A program made the translations under genes and the position numbers. The notes under the pieces are model-generated. The model worked only from the letters and a program-made list of their open reading frames with translations. It was not told where the DNA came from and made no database searches. This document shows, piece by piece, positions 1 through 7,284 of a DNA stretch of 35,578 nt. Every line of letters begins with the position of its first letter. Within the stretch, counting starts at the first letter, position 1. The DNA is from Moraxellaceae bacterium. GTDB taxonomy: Bacteria > Pseudomonadota > Gammaproteobacteria > Pseudomonadales > Moraxellaceae. Where the stretch lies: the NCBI GenBank assembly GCA_030684415.1, contig JAUXNL010000457.1:1-35578 (forward strand), given 5' to 3'.

Positions 1-37
1 CCGCTTGAATGCGCGCGTCTTTCCCGGACTTTCCGTC

Positions 38-733
38 ATGACCTTTCGCCGTTTCCTGTTTCGTCTGTTGCTGGTGTCCTGCGCACTGTTTGTCGGCTAC
101 CAGTTGTGGCTGCTCGGCCATGTCATCTGGTGGATTGACCACAATCCCTCGCGCTCCGCTTTCATGGAGGCGCGTCTGGATGAGCTTCAAGACAACGACC
201 CGGATGCCAAGCTGCGACATGAGTGGGTGACCTACGACAGGATTTCCATTCACCTCAAGCGCGCCATGATTGCCAGCGAAGATGCCAAGTTCCTCCAGCA
301 CGAAGGTTTCGACTGGGAAGGCATGCAGACCGCCTGGGAGAAAAACCTGAAGAAAGGAAAAATCGTTGCCGGCGGATCAACGATTTCGCAGCAGCTCGCG
401 AAGAATCTGTTTCTCTCCGGCAAGCGCACACCGTGGCGTAAGGGGCAGGAAGCCATTGTGGCGGTCATGCTCGAACAGTGCATGAGCAAGCGCCGCATCT
501 TCGAGATCTACCTGAACGTTATCGAGTGGGGGAACGGCGTGTTTGGTGCCGAGGCCGCCGCGCGACATTATTACGGCACTTCGGCGCGCGGGCTTGGCCC
601 GGCGCAGGCAGCTAAACTGGCGGCCATGGTGCCCAATCCACGCTTCTACGATAAAAACCGCAACGCACGTGGCCTCAACCGCAAAGCGGCCATCATCCAG
701 CGGCGTATGCAGCAGGTATCGGTGCCGCGCTAA
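38..733 (+). CDS. mtgA: Monofunctional peptidoglycan glycosyltransferase MtgA
   Basis: Polymerises lipid II into glycan strands at the outer face of the inner membrane without a transpeptidase domain. The 231-residue product has one N-terminal membrane anchor (about residues 6-32) and then a GT51 domain. Visible motifs are ASEDAKFLQHEGFDW (residues 79-93, catalytic Glu81), GGSTISQQLAKNLFL (112-126) and EIYLNVIEWG. Length is normal for MtgA (about 230-240). I chose the ATG at 38 because it gives the usual short basic N-terminus; an in-frame TTG at 5 would add eleven residues of no family character. No partner gene is visible on the left because the window starts here. Identification is from motifs and is firm. 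Confidence 0.95.
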   Translation: MTFRRFLFRLLLVSCALFVGYQLWLLGHVIWWIDHNPSRSAFMEARLDELQDNDPDAKLRHEWVTYDRISIHLKRAMIASEDAKFLQHEGFDWEGMQTAWEKNLKKGKIVAGGSTISQQLAKNLFLSGKRTPWRKGQEAIVAVMLEQCMSKRRIFEIYLNVIEWGNGVFGAEAAARHYYGTSARGLGPAQAAKLAAMVPNPRFYDKNRNARGLNRKAAIIQRRMQQVSVPR

Positions 734-882
734 GGCTTCTTGCAAAGCCAGAAGCTGATTCATGAGCCGGTGTGAGTTTTTTGGGCACAGACTGCCCGGC
801 GAGGATAGACGACAGTCGGGGGTTGACCGACTGCATGGCCAATACCAGCATTTGGCATCTATTGGTAACAGAGGGTTCGGCC

Positions 883-1122
883 ATGGCTAAAAACACCAGC
901 ATCAGTCTCGGCGACCACTTTGAGGGCTTCATTTCCCACCAGGTTGAGAGTGGCCGATATGGGTCTGCTAGCGAAGTGGTTCGAGCCGGCCTGCGCTTGC
1001 TCGAAGACAGCGAAAGCAAGCTGAACACGCTGCGCCGATTGCTTGCCGAGGGTGAGCAAAGCGGCATTGCCGACTACGACTACCAAAGCTTCATTGCCGA
1101 GTTGGACGCTCGCCAGAAATGA
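883..1122 (+). CDS. ParD-like antitoxin (type II toxin-antitoxin)
   Basis: A 79-residue ribbon-helix-helix antitoxin of the ParD/CopG type. The N-terminus (NTSISLGDHFEGFI) forms the DNA-binding strand, followed by the family signature GRYGSASEVVRAGLRLLE and an acidic C-terminal tail expected to wrap the toxin. The ATG at 883 was preferred over in-frame starts further upstream because ParD proteins begin directly at this strand. Its stop overlaps the ATG of the following parE by ATGA (1119-1122), the usual translational coupling. Upstream, TACCA and TGGTA half-sites around 844-868 could be part of an autoregulatory operator, but this is weak. The partner toxin is frameshifted, so this may be an orphaned antitoxin. 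Confidence 0.88.
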   Translation: MAKNTSISLGDHFEGFISHQVESGRYGSASEVVRAGLRLLEDSESKLNTLRRLLAEGEQSGIADYDYQSFIAELDARQK

Positions 1123-1420
1123 GGCCATTTGTCCTAACCCGAAGCGCTCTCTCCGACCTCCGCTCCATTCAACCTTTACCGAAGGACGCTGGGGCCGCGA
1201 ACAACGAAACGTATACCTGAAGCAGTTCGACGACGCGTTTCACACGCTTGCCGAATCGCCCGCTTTGGGGGCTGCCTGCGACGGCATCATGCCAGGCTAT
1301 CGAAAATTTCTGCAGGGAAGCCACGTCATTTACTTCAAGAGCGGGACGAAAAGCGTAATTGAGATTATCCGCATCCTGCATCAAAGCATGGATATTGAGG
1401 CACAGTTTCACGGCGCATAA
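1119..1420 (+). pseudogene. ParE-like toxin with a one-base frameshift
   Basis: Reading from the ATG at 1119 gives MRPFVLTRSALSDLRSIQ, a typical ParE N-terminus. The frame then runs into unrelated sequence, while the rest of the toxin (FTEGRWGREQRNVYL through to IIRILHQSMD) continues in another frame from about 1175 to the stop at 1418-1420. One base is missing between 1172 and 1175. The joined product would be about 100 residues, the normal ParE length, and the conserved RWG..Q and RILH..MD segments are present, so only the frame is broken. ParE toxins poison DNA gyrase. The break probably inactivates the toxin; a sequencing error is the main alternative. There is no canonical slippery heptamer at the junction that would support programmed frameshifting. 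Confidence 0.8.
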
Positions 1421-1527
1421 CGTAGAGCTAACCAGCGCTGCGCGGCTTTATCGCGCAGCACCCAGCGACTAAAGAGAGCGAGATTGAGCGCAGGGTTAGG
1501 TTTCTTCATGCCAAGACTCTCTTTCAT
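1408..1527 (-). other. Small open frame of 39 codons over an inverted repeat
   Basis: A minus-strand frame opens at ATG 1527 (or ATG 1509) and ends at 1408, overlapping the 3' end of parE. The predicted peptide includes NPALNLALFSRWVLRDKAAQ. It covers a hairpin whose arms are GCTGCGCG and CGCGCAGC with a short loop (about 1437-1460). I do not recognise a protein family. It may be a mobile or regulatory palindrome that happens to be open rather than a gene. Between 1528 and 1694 I see no gene. Confidence 0.25.
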
Positions 1528-1694
1528 GCGCGATTGAGGTGAATTCAATACGTAATTCAAATGGCAAAAGTAGTTTGGGTCTGCTCTGGAGTAACAGGGG
1601 AGTCAGGGGGAGCGGAGTGAATGGAAAAGCGACGGCACCAAGAAAAAGAAAACGCTGTTGGCCCGAATGGTCTGCGCTGGCGCTAATCAGAAGC

Positions 1695-2894
1695 TCACGG
1701 GCGTAGTGGAAGCCGGTCGTTCAGTTCATAGCAGGTGCTGCGCCCACCGGCTTCCGTTTTTCGCAAAACACCTCGTGCCAGCAGATCGTTGATGTCGCGC
1801 AGCGCTGTGTCTGGCGAGCACTTGGCAATTGCCGCCCATTTGCTGCTAGTGAGCTTGCCCTCGAAGCCATCCAGCAACTTGTTGAGCAACTTCACCTGCC
1901 GCTCGTTCAGCGGCATCGTTCCCCAATGCTGCCAGAAGCGTGTTCTGGTCAGAACGGCATCGAGAGTGCTGTGCGCCTGATCGACAGCACGATGCAGCGT
2001 CTCCAGAAACCAGGCAAGCCACTCGGTGACATCCAGCGTGTGTGTGTCATGGCTGTCCCTGCGCATGCCGCCAGTGCTGCTGTCGTGAAAATTTGTGGCC
2101 GGCAAATTTTTCTGTGTCCGCTCCAGAATGTCGTAGTAGGCCTTGCGCTCGCGCTGGATTTGCGCCGACAGGCTGTAAAAGCGCTGAGGGCTGCCGTCGG
2201 CACGCGCCAGCAGAAGGTCGCCGATGGCCCGAGCGATACGGCCGTTGCCATCATCGAACGGGTGCAGGGTGACAAACCACAGATGGCCAAGCCCGGCTTT
2301 GATGAGTGGGGCATCGTTCGATGCGCCATTCAGCCAGTCGAAAAAGCGGCCGGTTTCAGCATCGAGACGATCAGCCGGTGGCGCCTCGAAATGCACCCGC
2401 TGCCGACCAATCGGGCCGGACACGACCTGCATCGGGCCATTGGCATCGTCGCGCCAACTACCGACCCTGATTCTGGAAAGCCCAGAGTAGCCGGTGGGGA
2501 ACAGGGCGGCGTGCCAGCCGAACAGCCGTTCCGGTGACACCGTTGCCTGACAGTTGGCGGTGGCATCGAGCACCATGCCGACGACACCTTCGACGTGGCG
2601 GTCGACCGGCGCCAATGCGCCGATGTCTACGCCGAGCCTGCGGGCGATGGAGGAGCGTACGGATTGGGTATCGAGTTGCTCCCCCTCGATGGCGCTGGTC
2701 TTGATGACATCCTCGGTAAGCGCCGCAAGGCTGGCCTGATCGCGGAGTGCCATGCCGACATCGGCCAGCCGGCCCATCAGCCGTCCTTGGGCGTGACTGA
2801 CCTCGGCCATGGGGCCGGCCAGAGCCGACAGGTCGAAGCGCCAGTGGGGCCAGCCGCTGGCCTGCCAGATGTAGTTGTAATCGCTGCTATTCAT
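1695..2894 (-). CDS. Fic family protein (class II, DUF4172-like N-terminus)
   Basis: A 399-residue Fic protein, expected to transfer AMP (or another nucleotide-derived group) from a nucleotide to a hydroxyl side chain of a target protein. The complete active-site loop HPFDDGNGRIAR lies at residues 211-222, with the catalytic His211 and phosphate-binding Arg present. The inhibitory motif TSAIEG (66-71) precedes the Fic core, which makes it a class II, self-inhibited enzyme with Glu70 as the blocking residue. The N-terminus (YNYIWQASGWPHW) is typical of the DUF4172-Fic group, and the C-terminus looks like a winged helix. I chose ATG 2894; a GTG at 2921 would add nine residues. No separate antitoxin lies beside it. 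The target is unknown. Confidence 0.92.
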   Translation of the reverse strand: MNSSDYNYIWQASGWPHWRFDLSALAGPMAEVSHAQGRLMGRLADVGMALRDQASLAALTEDVIKTSAIEGEQLDTQSVRSSIARRLGVDIGALAPVDRHVEGVVGMVLDATANCQATVSPERLFGWHAALFPTGYSGLSRIRVGSWRDDANGPMQVVSGPIGRQRVHFEAPPADRLDAETGRFFDWLNGASNDAPLIKAGLGHLWFVTLHPFDDGNGRIARAIGDLLLARADGSPQRFYSLSAQIQRERKAYYDILERTQKNLPATNFHDSSTGGMRRDSHDTHTLDVTEWLAWFLETLHRAVDQAHSTLDAVLTRTRFWQHWGTMPLNERQVKLLNKLLDGFEGKLTSSKWAAIAKCSPDTALRDINDLLARGVLRKTEAGGRSTCYELNDRLPLRP

Positions 2895-3145
2895 GCGGAG
2901 ATTGTCGGCGGCAATCTCCACAGGAGCAAGCTATTTGCCGCATATCATGCGGCGAAAAGAGAGGCGTTCGCCGCATGAAGGCTTTGCAGGATCGGCTCTT
3001 GGCGCGCACAGCCAGCGTGAGAGGCCCAATCGGCTCCAGATCCGCCGTCAGTGGGCCATCCATCCTCAGCGTCATACGTCAGGAAATAATCCAGCGTGAA
3101 TTGCGGATGGATGCACGGTAATCACATCTGGGAAATGTCGACGGC

Positions 3146-3301
3146 TTACGCCTTGCTGCCAACCTTGTAGGTGAGCGTGGCGCCAGCCGCTCCGGGCGCC
3201 GGTATGAGCGGCCAGTGGATTTCGGTCGCGGTGGCGCTTATCACTATGTCGGAGCCTGAGATGTTGTCGGTCTGATCAAGGCCGGCGACGCGGATGCCAT
3301 G
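3146..3301 (-). pseudogene. C-terminal fragment of an unidentified larger protein
   Basis: The interval 2895-3340 holds no intact gene, but its minus strand carries about 50 sense codons ending at a TAA (3148-3146). The frame begins just after an in-frame TGA with no start codon. The peptide (GIRVAGLDQTDNISGSDIVI, then TLTYKVGSKA) reads like the end of a secreted or repeat-rich protein. It sits directly upstream of the small immunity-like genes, which are on the same strand. A decayed toxin carrier is a reasonable but unproven interpretation. Confidence 0.35.
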
Positions 3302-3340
3302 AGCTCATCCAAGCTCTTCAATCCGGGTTTCCGAAATGAA

Positions 3341-3646
3341 CTAATAATCCAAATACGTATGAATTTCGTCTAAAAGAATTGGCGAGCTATCCGACAAGGT
3401 ATCAGCAAGCGCCATCAAGTCCTGAGCAATAAAACGGCTCTTTAGTCGCTCACTAATCAACTCAACATCAGTGACCTCAATCACTGAAAGACCATACTCT
3501 CTCATAATCAAGTCAATGCTCCTTAGAAAATCCGACTTTCGATTTGAGAGAGCAACAACTTGAACGAACGCCCCGAGAGCGCCCTCCAAAATATCAGAAC
3601 CCGGCAACGGCTCTACCTCCACAAGGCCTATCCACTTTTTTTTCAT
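3341..3646 (-). CDS. Small hypothetical protein, immunity-like
   Basis: A 101-residue acidic soluble protein starting at ATG 3646, with ATG followed by a run of eight A. I do not recognise the family. It has no signal peptide or membrane segment and ends SSPILLDEIHTYLDY. Size, acidity, AT-rich composition and position in a row of unrelated small genes fit the single-domain immunity proteins that accompany polymorphic toxins, but no cognate toxin is present. The codon at 3658 (TTG) is an alternative start. The function is an inference from context only. Confidence 0.6.
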   Translation of the reverse strand: MKKKWIGLVEVEPLPGSDILEGALGAFVQVVALSNRKSDFLRSIDLIMREYGLSVIEVTDVELISERLKSRFIAQDLMALADTLSDSSPILLDEIHTYLDY

Positions 3647-3662
3647 GAATCCCAGCAATCAA

Positions 3663-3684
3663 TCACCCCGACCCCTGTATTTCC
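3663..3684 (-). repeat. Short dispersed repeat, copy 1
   Basis: The plus strand reads TCACCCCGACCCCTGTATTTCC here and TCACCCCGCCCCTTTATTTCC at 5645-5665. On the minus strand, the direction of the small genes, this is GGGGTGGGGTGA-like DNA that precedes or separates the modules. It may be a recombination-prone spacer. Just to the right (3717-3779) is a short frame ending LNSIRLSLRN followed by a stop, possibly another gene remnant. Confidence 0.45.
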
Positions 3685-3778
3685 ATGGAGGTAGTGGGTG
3701 CCTGATCTTCAGTTTCAGTTACGCAGGCTTAAGCGGATGCTGTTCAGCCGCGAGCGTTTTTCTTCTTCATCTAATGGA

Positions 3779-4186
3779 TTAGTTCGGTTCCTTTATTTTC
3801 TTTGTGGGTTCCACTATTTCGCGGCGAAGAAGTAAGTGAGCCATAAATAAAAATGTAAAAAAAGAAAATATTCCATATAAATATCCAATAAATGTGATCA
3901 ATTTCAGCGATCCTAAAGTGCCGCTCACAATGCCTAGTAGTTCATTATAGGAGTGGCACTCGCCTCCATTAAGGGAGACTGCTTCCTTGGGGGGGGGTGA
4001 AGCGTTAGCATGTTTGATTGCTAGACATTCATCGCCCGTACCTGCAGACATGCCGGCGGTGGCGGCGATTATTTTCATGGAGAGCTTAATAGATGCATAG
4101 CTCTTAGAGAGAAATATTACTCCACTAAAATTAATGAGAAATAGAGTGATTAAAATAAAAATAATAGCCCTATTACTAAGTCTCAT
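3779..4186 (-). CDS. Small membrane protein of unknown function
   Basis: A 135-residue protein with two hydrophobic segments, residues 6-28 (AIIFILITLFLINFSGVIF) and about 92-118, separated by a loop of about 60 residues that contains two cysteines (DECLAI and GECHSY), probably periplasmic and possibly disulphide-linked. I chose ATG 4186 because GAGG lies six bases upstream; an in-frame upstream start at 4237 lacks such support. It is AT-rich compared with the flanking chromosome. It may be a membrane-bound immunity protein of the small-gene array, but I know no matching family. Confidence 0.6.
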   Translation of the reverse strand: MRLSNRAIIFILITLFLINFSGVIFLSKSYASIKLSMKIIAATAGMSAGTGDECLAIKHANASPPPKEAVSLNGGECHSYNELLGIVSGTLGSLKLITFIGYLYGIFSFFTFLFMAHLLLRREIVEPTKKIKEPN

Positions 4187-4496
4187 ATCAGCCTCTGAAT
4201 CATATGATGGAAATACGCATTGCTCTTGAGTCTGCAAAAAATCAACCAGTGGAGCAATGAGAGCTGCTCGCTGAGTGCTTGAATCGCATATAAGAAATGG
4301 GTCGGCTGCGTCTTGTCAAAAAGCAGTTACATAGTTCAATTTACAGCCTCTGTAGGTTATACGGAATCTCGATTTGCCGATCAAGGGGGCATCCTACCGC
4401 ATCCCACCCAGACCACTTTCTAATAAAAATTGCACTTCATGGTTGAATCCGCCAAACATATCGCCATCAATATATTTATTTTTTATGGCGGCGGCA
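4187..4496 (-). other. Region without an intact gene; C-terminal fragment near 4400-4490
   Basis: Only a remnant is visible. Directly after the frameshifted DUF7336 gene, a minus-strand frame reads IKNKYIDGDMFGGFNHEVQF and stops at about 4399. It lacks a credible start and looks like the end of a lost protein. Open plus-strand frames over 4374-4936 have low-complexity, unlikely translations and are not treated as genes. Confidence 0.3.
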
Positions 4497-4708
4497 TTAA
4501 ACATATCCCTCTTCCCAGTGATCTCTGCCAACTGTATAGAAATCAATTCCAAATCCATCTGGCTTGTCCCTAAAGCCAGGCATTTTTCTCAGGCGTTTGA
4601 TTGCACTTTTCGCGTCTTTTTTTTCAAATATACGCCAATAAATTTGATATCCTCACTCCCATCTGCATGGTCATTTGCATGAAGCAATATATAGACCTGA
4701 TCACACAT
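4497..4708 (-). pseudogene. DUF7336-like protein, frameshifted in a poly-A tract
   Basis: ATG 4708 has a strong GGAGG six bases upstream and opens MCDQVYILLHANDHADGSED, then IKFIGVY. Translation then meets a run of eight A (T on the plus strand, 4617-4624). The original frame stops soon after, while a second frame carries AIKRLRKMPGFRDKPDGFGI and DFYTVGRDHWEEGYV to a TAA at 4499-4497. Together these make one intact protein of about 70 residues resembling the small DUF7336 family, whose hallmark is PGF.D.P.GF.ID.Y....DHW.EG. A ninth A would restore the frame. Sequencing error, phase variation or polymerase slippage are alternatives to true inactivation. An immunity role is inferred from context. 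Confidence 0.7.
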
Positions 4709-4870
4709 GTAAGCCTCCTAAAACGATCTATCACCAAATTTGCAACTTGCTGCATTCAGAGGCACGTTCTCTGCCCTCCCACTTTTCTGCGCCATACTTG
4801 TCATTCATGTAATAAATCACTTCGATCCTCTTATTTCTTTTTCGGGATTGAGCGGAATAAGCTCACAAAA
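4709..4870 (-). other. Spacer with a possible 25-codon fragment
   Basis: The minus strand holds a short frame (MNDKYGAEKWEGRERASECS, followed by a stop near 4744) between two immunity-like genes. It has no clear ribosome binding site and no recognisable family, and may be the last part of a lost toxin or immunity gene. The ribosome binding site of the DUF7336-like gene is at 4714-4718. Confidence 0.25.
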
Positions 4871-5257
4871 TCAGGGCACATACACGAGCTGAATATCGAA
4901 TACATAGGATGCCCCACTCTCATAGACCCTGACTGACAAAACCAAATCGCTAGCACCCTCCTCAAGGGTATATAAATCGATCAATAGATCCCAGTAGTCA
5001 TCCATCCATTGGCAAACAGACGTATCCCACGCCTCCTCAGGCAGTCCGACCAAATGCCCACCATAGGTCGCAAGATTCTCGGCTATTATGTCAGCAATAT
5101 CATCAGGAACGGGGCAGACACCATTTATTTTGCGGTTAACTTTATAATCGCCATCCTTTAACGCCCCAACGATATCTGAGAGCGTGCCCCGCCACTCACT
5201 TGGAATTGGCGTTTCATTAGCATCATCTTTTACTATCGGAAATTTATCAGTAATCAT
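4871..5257 (-). CDS. DUF7668-like protein (immunity-like)
   Basis: A 128-residue acidic soluble protein, intact, starting at ATG 5257 with GAGG eight bases upstream. It resembles the DUF7668 family: an N-terminal segment KFPIVKDDANETPIPSEWR, a central WDTSVCQWMDDYWDLLIDLY, and an end SGASYVFDIQLVYVP. Family members are small proteins of unknown biochemical role, often found among polymorphic-toxin immunity genes. It lies 30 bases downstream of the 5288-5569 gene on the same strand, so the two may be cotranscribed. There is no adjacent toxin. The family assignment is from memory of its signature and is moderately sure. Confidence 0.75.
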   Translation of the reverse strand: MITDKFPIVKDDANETPIPSEWRGTLSDIVGALKDGDYKVNRKINGVCPVPDDIADIIAENLATYGGHLVGLPEEAWDTSVCQWMDDYWDLLIDLYTLEEGASDLVLSVRVYESGASYVFDIQLVYVP

Positions 5258-5287
5258 CGCTATCGCCTCTATTGGGCCCCCTATGCT

Positions 5288-5569
5288 TCATGGCGACTTT
5301 GTTTTCACAATGTTAATCAGTGCAAATTTATTCAGCGCAGAAGATGACGTGCACCAAACATTTTCCAATCCCTCTACCCGAACTGGCCACACCCCCATTC
5401 GAGCGAACTCAATTAAATCATCTGCCATAGATTTACCCCAAACATAGTCTTTGTCTTTTTGAATGACCGTGATAAATTTTATCAGTGCTTTACGAACACC
5501 TCGCGCTTTGATTTGGCGTAAATATGTGCCGCCATCATAATCAATCACAAACGTGTAAATTGAAGTCAC
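5288..5569 (-). CDS. Small hypothetical protein, immunity-like
   Basis: A 93-residue protein beginning at a GTG (5569) with the sequence MTSIYTFVIDYDGGTYLRQI. It contains a second conserved-looking block, GLENVWCTSSSALNKFALIN. Proteins of this layout (TYTFV.D..GGTY.SQ near the start and NVWC near the end) occur as small hypothetical or immunity-type proteins, but I cannot name a family. Upstream are a weak GGG and the short repeat shared with 3663-3684. It is probably in one transcript with the DUF7668-like gene. Confidence 0.6.
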   Translation of the reverse strand: MTSIYTFVIDYDGGTYLRQIKARGVRKALIKFITVIQKDKDYVWGKSMADDLIEFARMGVWPVRVEGLENVWCTSSSALNKFALINIVKTKSP

Positions 5570-5644
5570 GTCATTTGCCCTTTATTCAATAAGTTTCACA
5601 GCTTTCGGCGGCTTTGCATTGCGCATCCTGACTTGCGCAATAAT

Positions 5645-5665
5645 TCACCCCGCCCCTTTATTTCC
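5645..5665 (-). repeat. Short dispersed repeat, copy 2
   Basis: Near-identical to 3663-3684 on the same strand (one base shorter). It overlaps the 3' end of the lipoprotein gene, and the 75 bases to the left hold no gene. Confidence 0.45.
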
Positions 5666-6235
5666 CTTCATTAGGCGATTTTCGCCGGCGCCATTATTTT
5701 TTGCCTTGGCAATCTCATTTTCGACATGATCGTGAAATCCTTGATGCGAGTACCCAACAAGAGTTCTTTCCGCATCCACAGGATGGCCATATTGATAAGT
5801 GTATTTTTCTACATATGACTTTTCAGGCTCATGATGGCCCGAGAAATACCTATAAGAAGCAACCAAAGACCCATCCAAGAACTCAAAATATATGTCATAG
5901 AGATTATCAAGATGTATATCAACCACACCGATCACGGGAGATCCAAATAAATAATAATATTTTGTTTCTGGATAGCCATCAAAATTCTGATCATGCTTAC
6001 TTGATATGGCTTCAGTGCCGTCACCATAAAAATAAGACTCATCAGTTTTGCCATCAAAATTTATATCCCAAATCTCATAGTATCCATCCTTGGAATACTC
6101 ATAAAAGACGTCAGCTTTACCATCACCATTTCTGTCCCTTTTCGACGAGTCATTGACGCTTTTCCCTCCAAGATACTGCCCATCACACGAGCAAACAGCA
6201 AGGGCAATAAAAAGACTGAAAACTAGCTTATTCAT
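5645..6235 (-). CDS. Lipoprotein with EF-hand-like acidic repeats
   Basis: A 196-residue lipoprotein starting at ATG 6235, with AGGAGA about ten bases upstream. The signal MNKLVFSLFIALAVCSC ends in two candidate lipid-anchored cysteines. The mature part has three Asp-rich loops spaced about 20-25 residues apart: DRNGDGKADV, DINFDGKTDE and DQNFDGYPET. They resemble the calcium-binding loops of dockerin/EF-hand type repeats seen in secreted proteins. It is probably anchored at the outer membrane facing the periplasm. It is the first gene of the AT-rich array, just downstream of a fragment of another gene. The role could be immunity or surface binding; nothing in the sequence decides. Confidence 0.65.
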   Translation of the reverse strand: MNKLVFSLFIALAVCSCDGQYLGGKSVNDSSKRDRNGDGKADVFYEYSKDGYYEIWDINFDGKTDESYFYGDGTEAISSKHDQNFDGYPETKYYYLFGSPVIGVVDIHLDNLYDIYFEFLDGSLVASYRYFSGHHEPEKSYVEKYTYQYGHPVDAERTLVGYSHQGFHDHVENEIAKAKNNGAGENRLMKGNKGAG

Positions 6236-6326
6236 TAAATGTCTTCTCCTTTGAATCAAAGGCGTCGGAGTAAATAAAAATCCGCCGGCTTGCATTTTAA
6301 ATGTGATTGCGCTTTTCCTTTCTTCG

Positions 6327-6474
6327 TCATCTACTCGGCGGGTTGTAGTTGAGCAGCCAATGGTCACCACTGCCCGGCCAGTTGAAGTGCCCGATGCAGC
6401 CGGCACCGTTCGTATCGAGCATGATCGATGCGCCCGTGGCCCCGCTCACATCCCCTCCACGAAAACTGTGCCAC
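6327..6474 (-). pseudogene. C-terminal fragment of an unidentified protein
   Basis: Immediately after the tetR stop, the minus strand continues in an open frame without a start: GASIMLDTNGAGCIGHFNWP, then LLNYNPPSR and a TGA at 6329-6327. The codon pattern is coherent and protein-like. No family is recognised. It precedes the lipoprotein gene at 6235 and may be the end of a toxin or secreted enzyme whose 5' part was lost when the tetR end was joined to it. Confidence 0.35.
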
Positions 6475-7143
6475 TTACGCTGGCTTTTCCATCTGCTGCA
6501 GCGCGCCACGGAAAATCGCGGCGGCGCAGGCCACCACTTCCGCCTGTGGCTGTGCGAATCCCATCAGCAGCCACCGTGCGGCAATACCCACCACGGCACC
6601 CACAAGGCCCACGGTCAGCGTGTCACGATCAATATCGGAAGGCCGCCCGCCCGAGGTGGGTAGCTGGCTGATATACAACTCGCGCATCAGCGTGGCAAAG
6701 CGCTCCACCGTCTGGCGGTAAAGCTGATCGACTCGCGGGCTCACGCCCAGCACTTCTACAAACTGGATGCGTGCTGTGGCCGGGCGTTCACGGGCAAGCG
6801 TGAACAGGGCATTGAGCCCGGCTTCGATCATGGCATCGGGGTTGCGGGGGGCCGTGATGAAGGCGCTCAGCACGCGCTCATGCTGCACGGCAATCACCTG
6901 TTCATACACGGCGCAGAGCAGGTCTTCGCTGTTGGCAAATGATTCGTAGAAATAGCGCTCGGTGAGGCCGGCTTCGGCGCAGAGGCCACGCACGGTGGCG
7001 CCGTGGTAGCCCTGTTCGCCAAAGACGGTGATGCCGGCTTCGATCAGGCGCTGGCGCCGTTCCTGCTGCCGTTCTTCGGCGCTGGCCCCGCGATAGCGGC
7101 GGCGGGCTTGCTCATGGCCGGGGGCGGGTTCCTGCTCGTTCAT
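6475..7143 (-). CDS. TetR family transcriptional regulator
   Basis: A 222-residue regulator with an N-terminal TetR helix-turn-helix (about residues 30-77: RLIEAGITVFGEQGYHGATV, then LCAEAGLTERYFYESFANSE) and a C-terminal ligand-binding, dimerisation domain. It is divergent from the SDR gene at 7401, with a shared intergenic region containing a good promoter and inverted repeats, so it very likely represses that gene and itself. The ligand is unknown; the neighbourhood suggests a lipid, sterol-like or alcohol compound. Confidence 0.92.
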   Translation of the reverse strand: MNEQEPAPGHEQARRRYRGASAEERQQERRQRLIEAGITVFGEQGYHGATVRGLCAEAGLTERYFYESFANSEDLLCAVYEQVIAVQHERVLSAFITAPRNPDAMIEAGLNALFTLARERPATARIQFVEVLGVSPRVDQLYRQTVERFATLMRELYISQLPTSGGRPSDIDRDTLTVGLVGAVVGIAARWLLMGFAQPQAEVVACAAAIFRGALQQMEKPA

Positions 7144-7239
7144 GACATGAAGTGCCTGGGTGTCGGGAGCGTCTATGGAGGATGCCGTCAGTGCGGGCCG
7201 CTATGGCCTTAAATGACTGAATCATGACGCGCGCTGCGG

Positions 7240-7268
7240 TTGACAGGCTAAGGTCGCCTGCATAATGT
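7240..7268 (+). promoter_or_regulatory. Sigma70-type promoter for the SDR gene
   Basis: TTGACA at 7240-7245 is a perfect -35 box, followed after 17 bases by TAATGT (7263-7268). It faces the SDR gene at 7401, leaving a leader of about 125 bases. Confidence 0.55.
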
Positions 7269-7284
7269 GACAACGCATGTTGCC
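7269..7284. promoter_or_regulatory. Candidate TetR operator
   Basis: The inverted repeat GACAACGCATGTTGCC (core CAAC-gcat-GTTG, 7271-7282) sits just after the -10 box of the SDR promoter, where a bound repressor would block transcription. A second small palindrome, ATGACTGAATCAT, lies at about 7212-7224. Assignment to the neighbouring TetR protein is inferred from position. Confidence 0.4.

Noticed and set aside
1165..1185. Programmed -1 frameshift in parE
   Set aside because: The junction (CAA CCT TTA) is not a canonical X XXY YYZ slippery site, and no stimulatory stem is evident.
1424..1496. Possible attC site after parE (AGCTAAC ... GTTAGGT)
   Set aside because: The cores are not complementary to each other, AGCTAAC does not fit RYYYAAC, and no matching core lies upstream of parD.
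4374..4936. Plus-strand open frames of about 100 codons
   Set aside because: They lie opposite the DUF7336-like gene and other minus-strand remnants, and their translations have no protein-like pattern.
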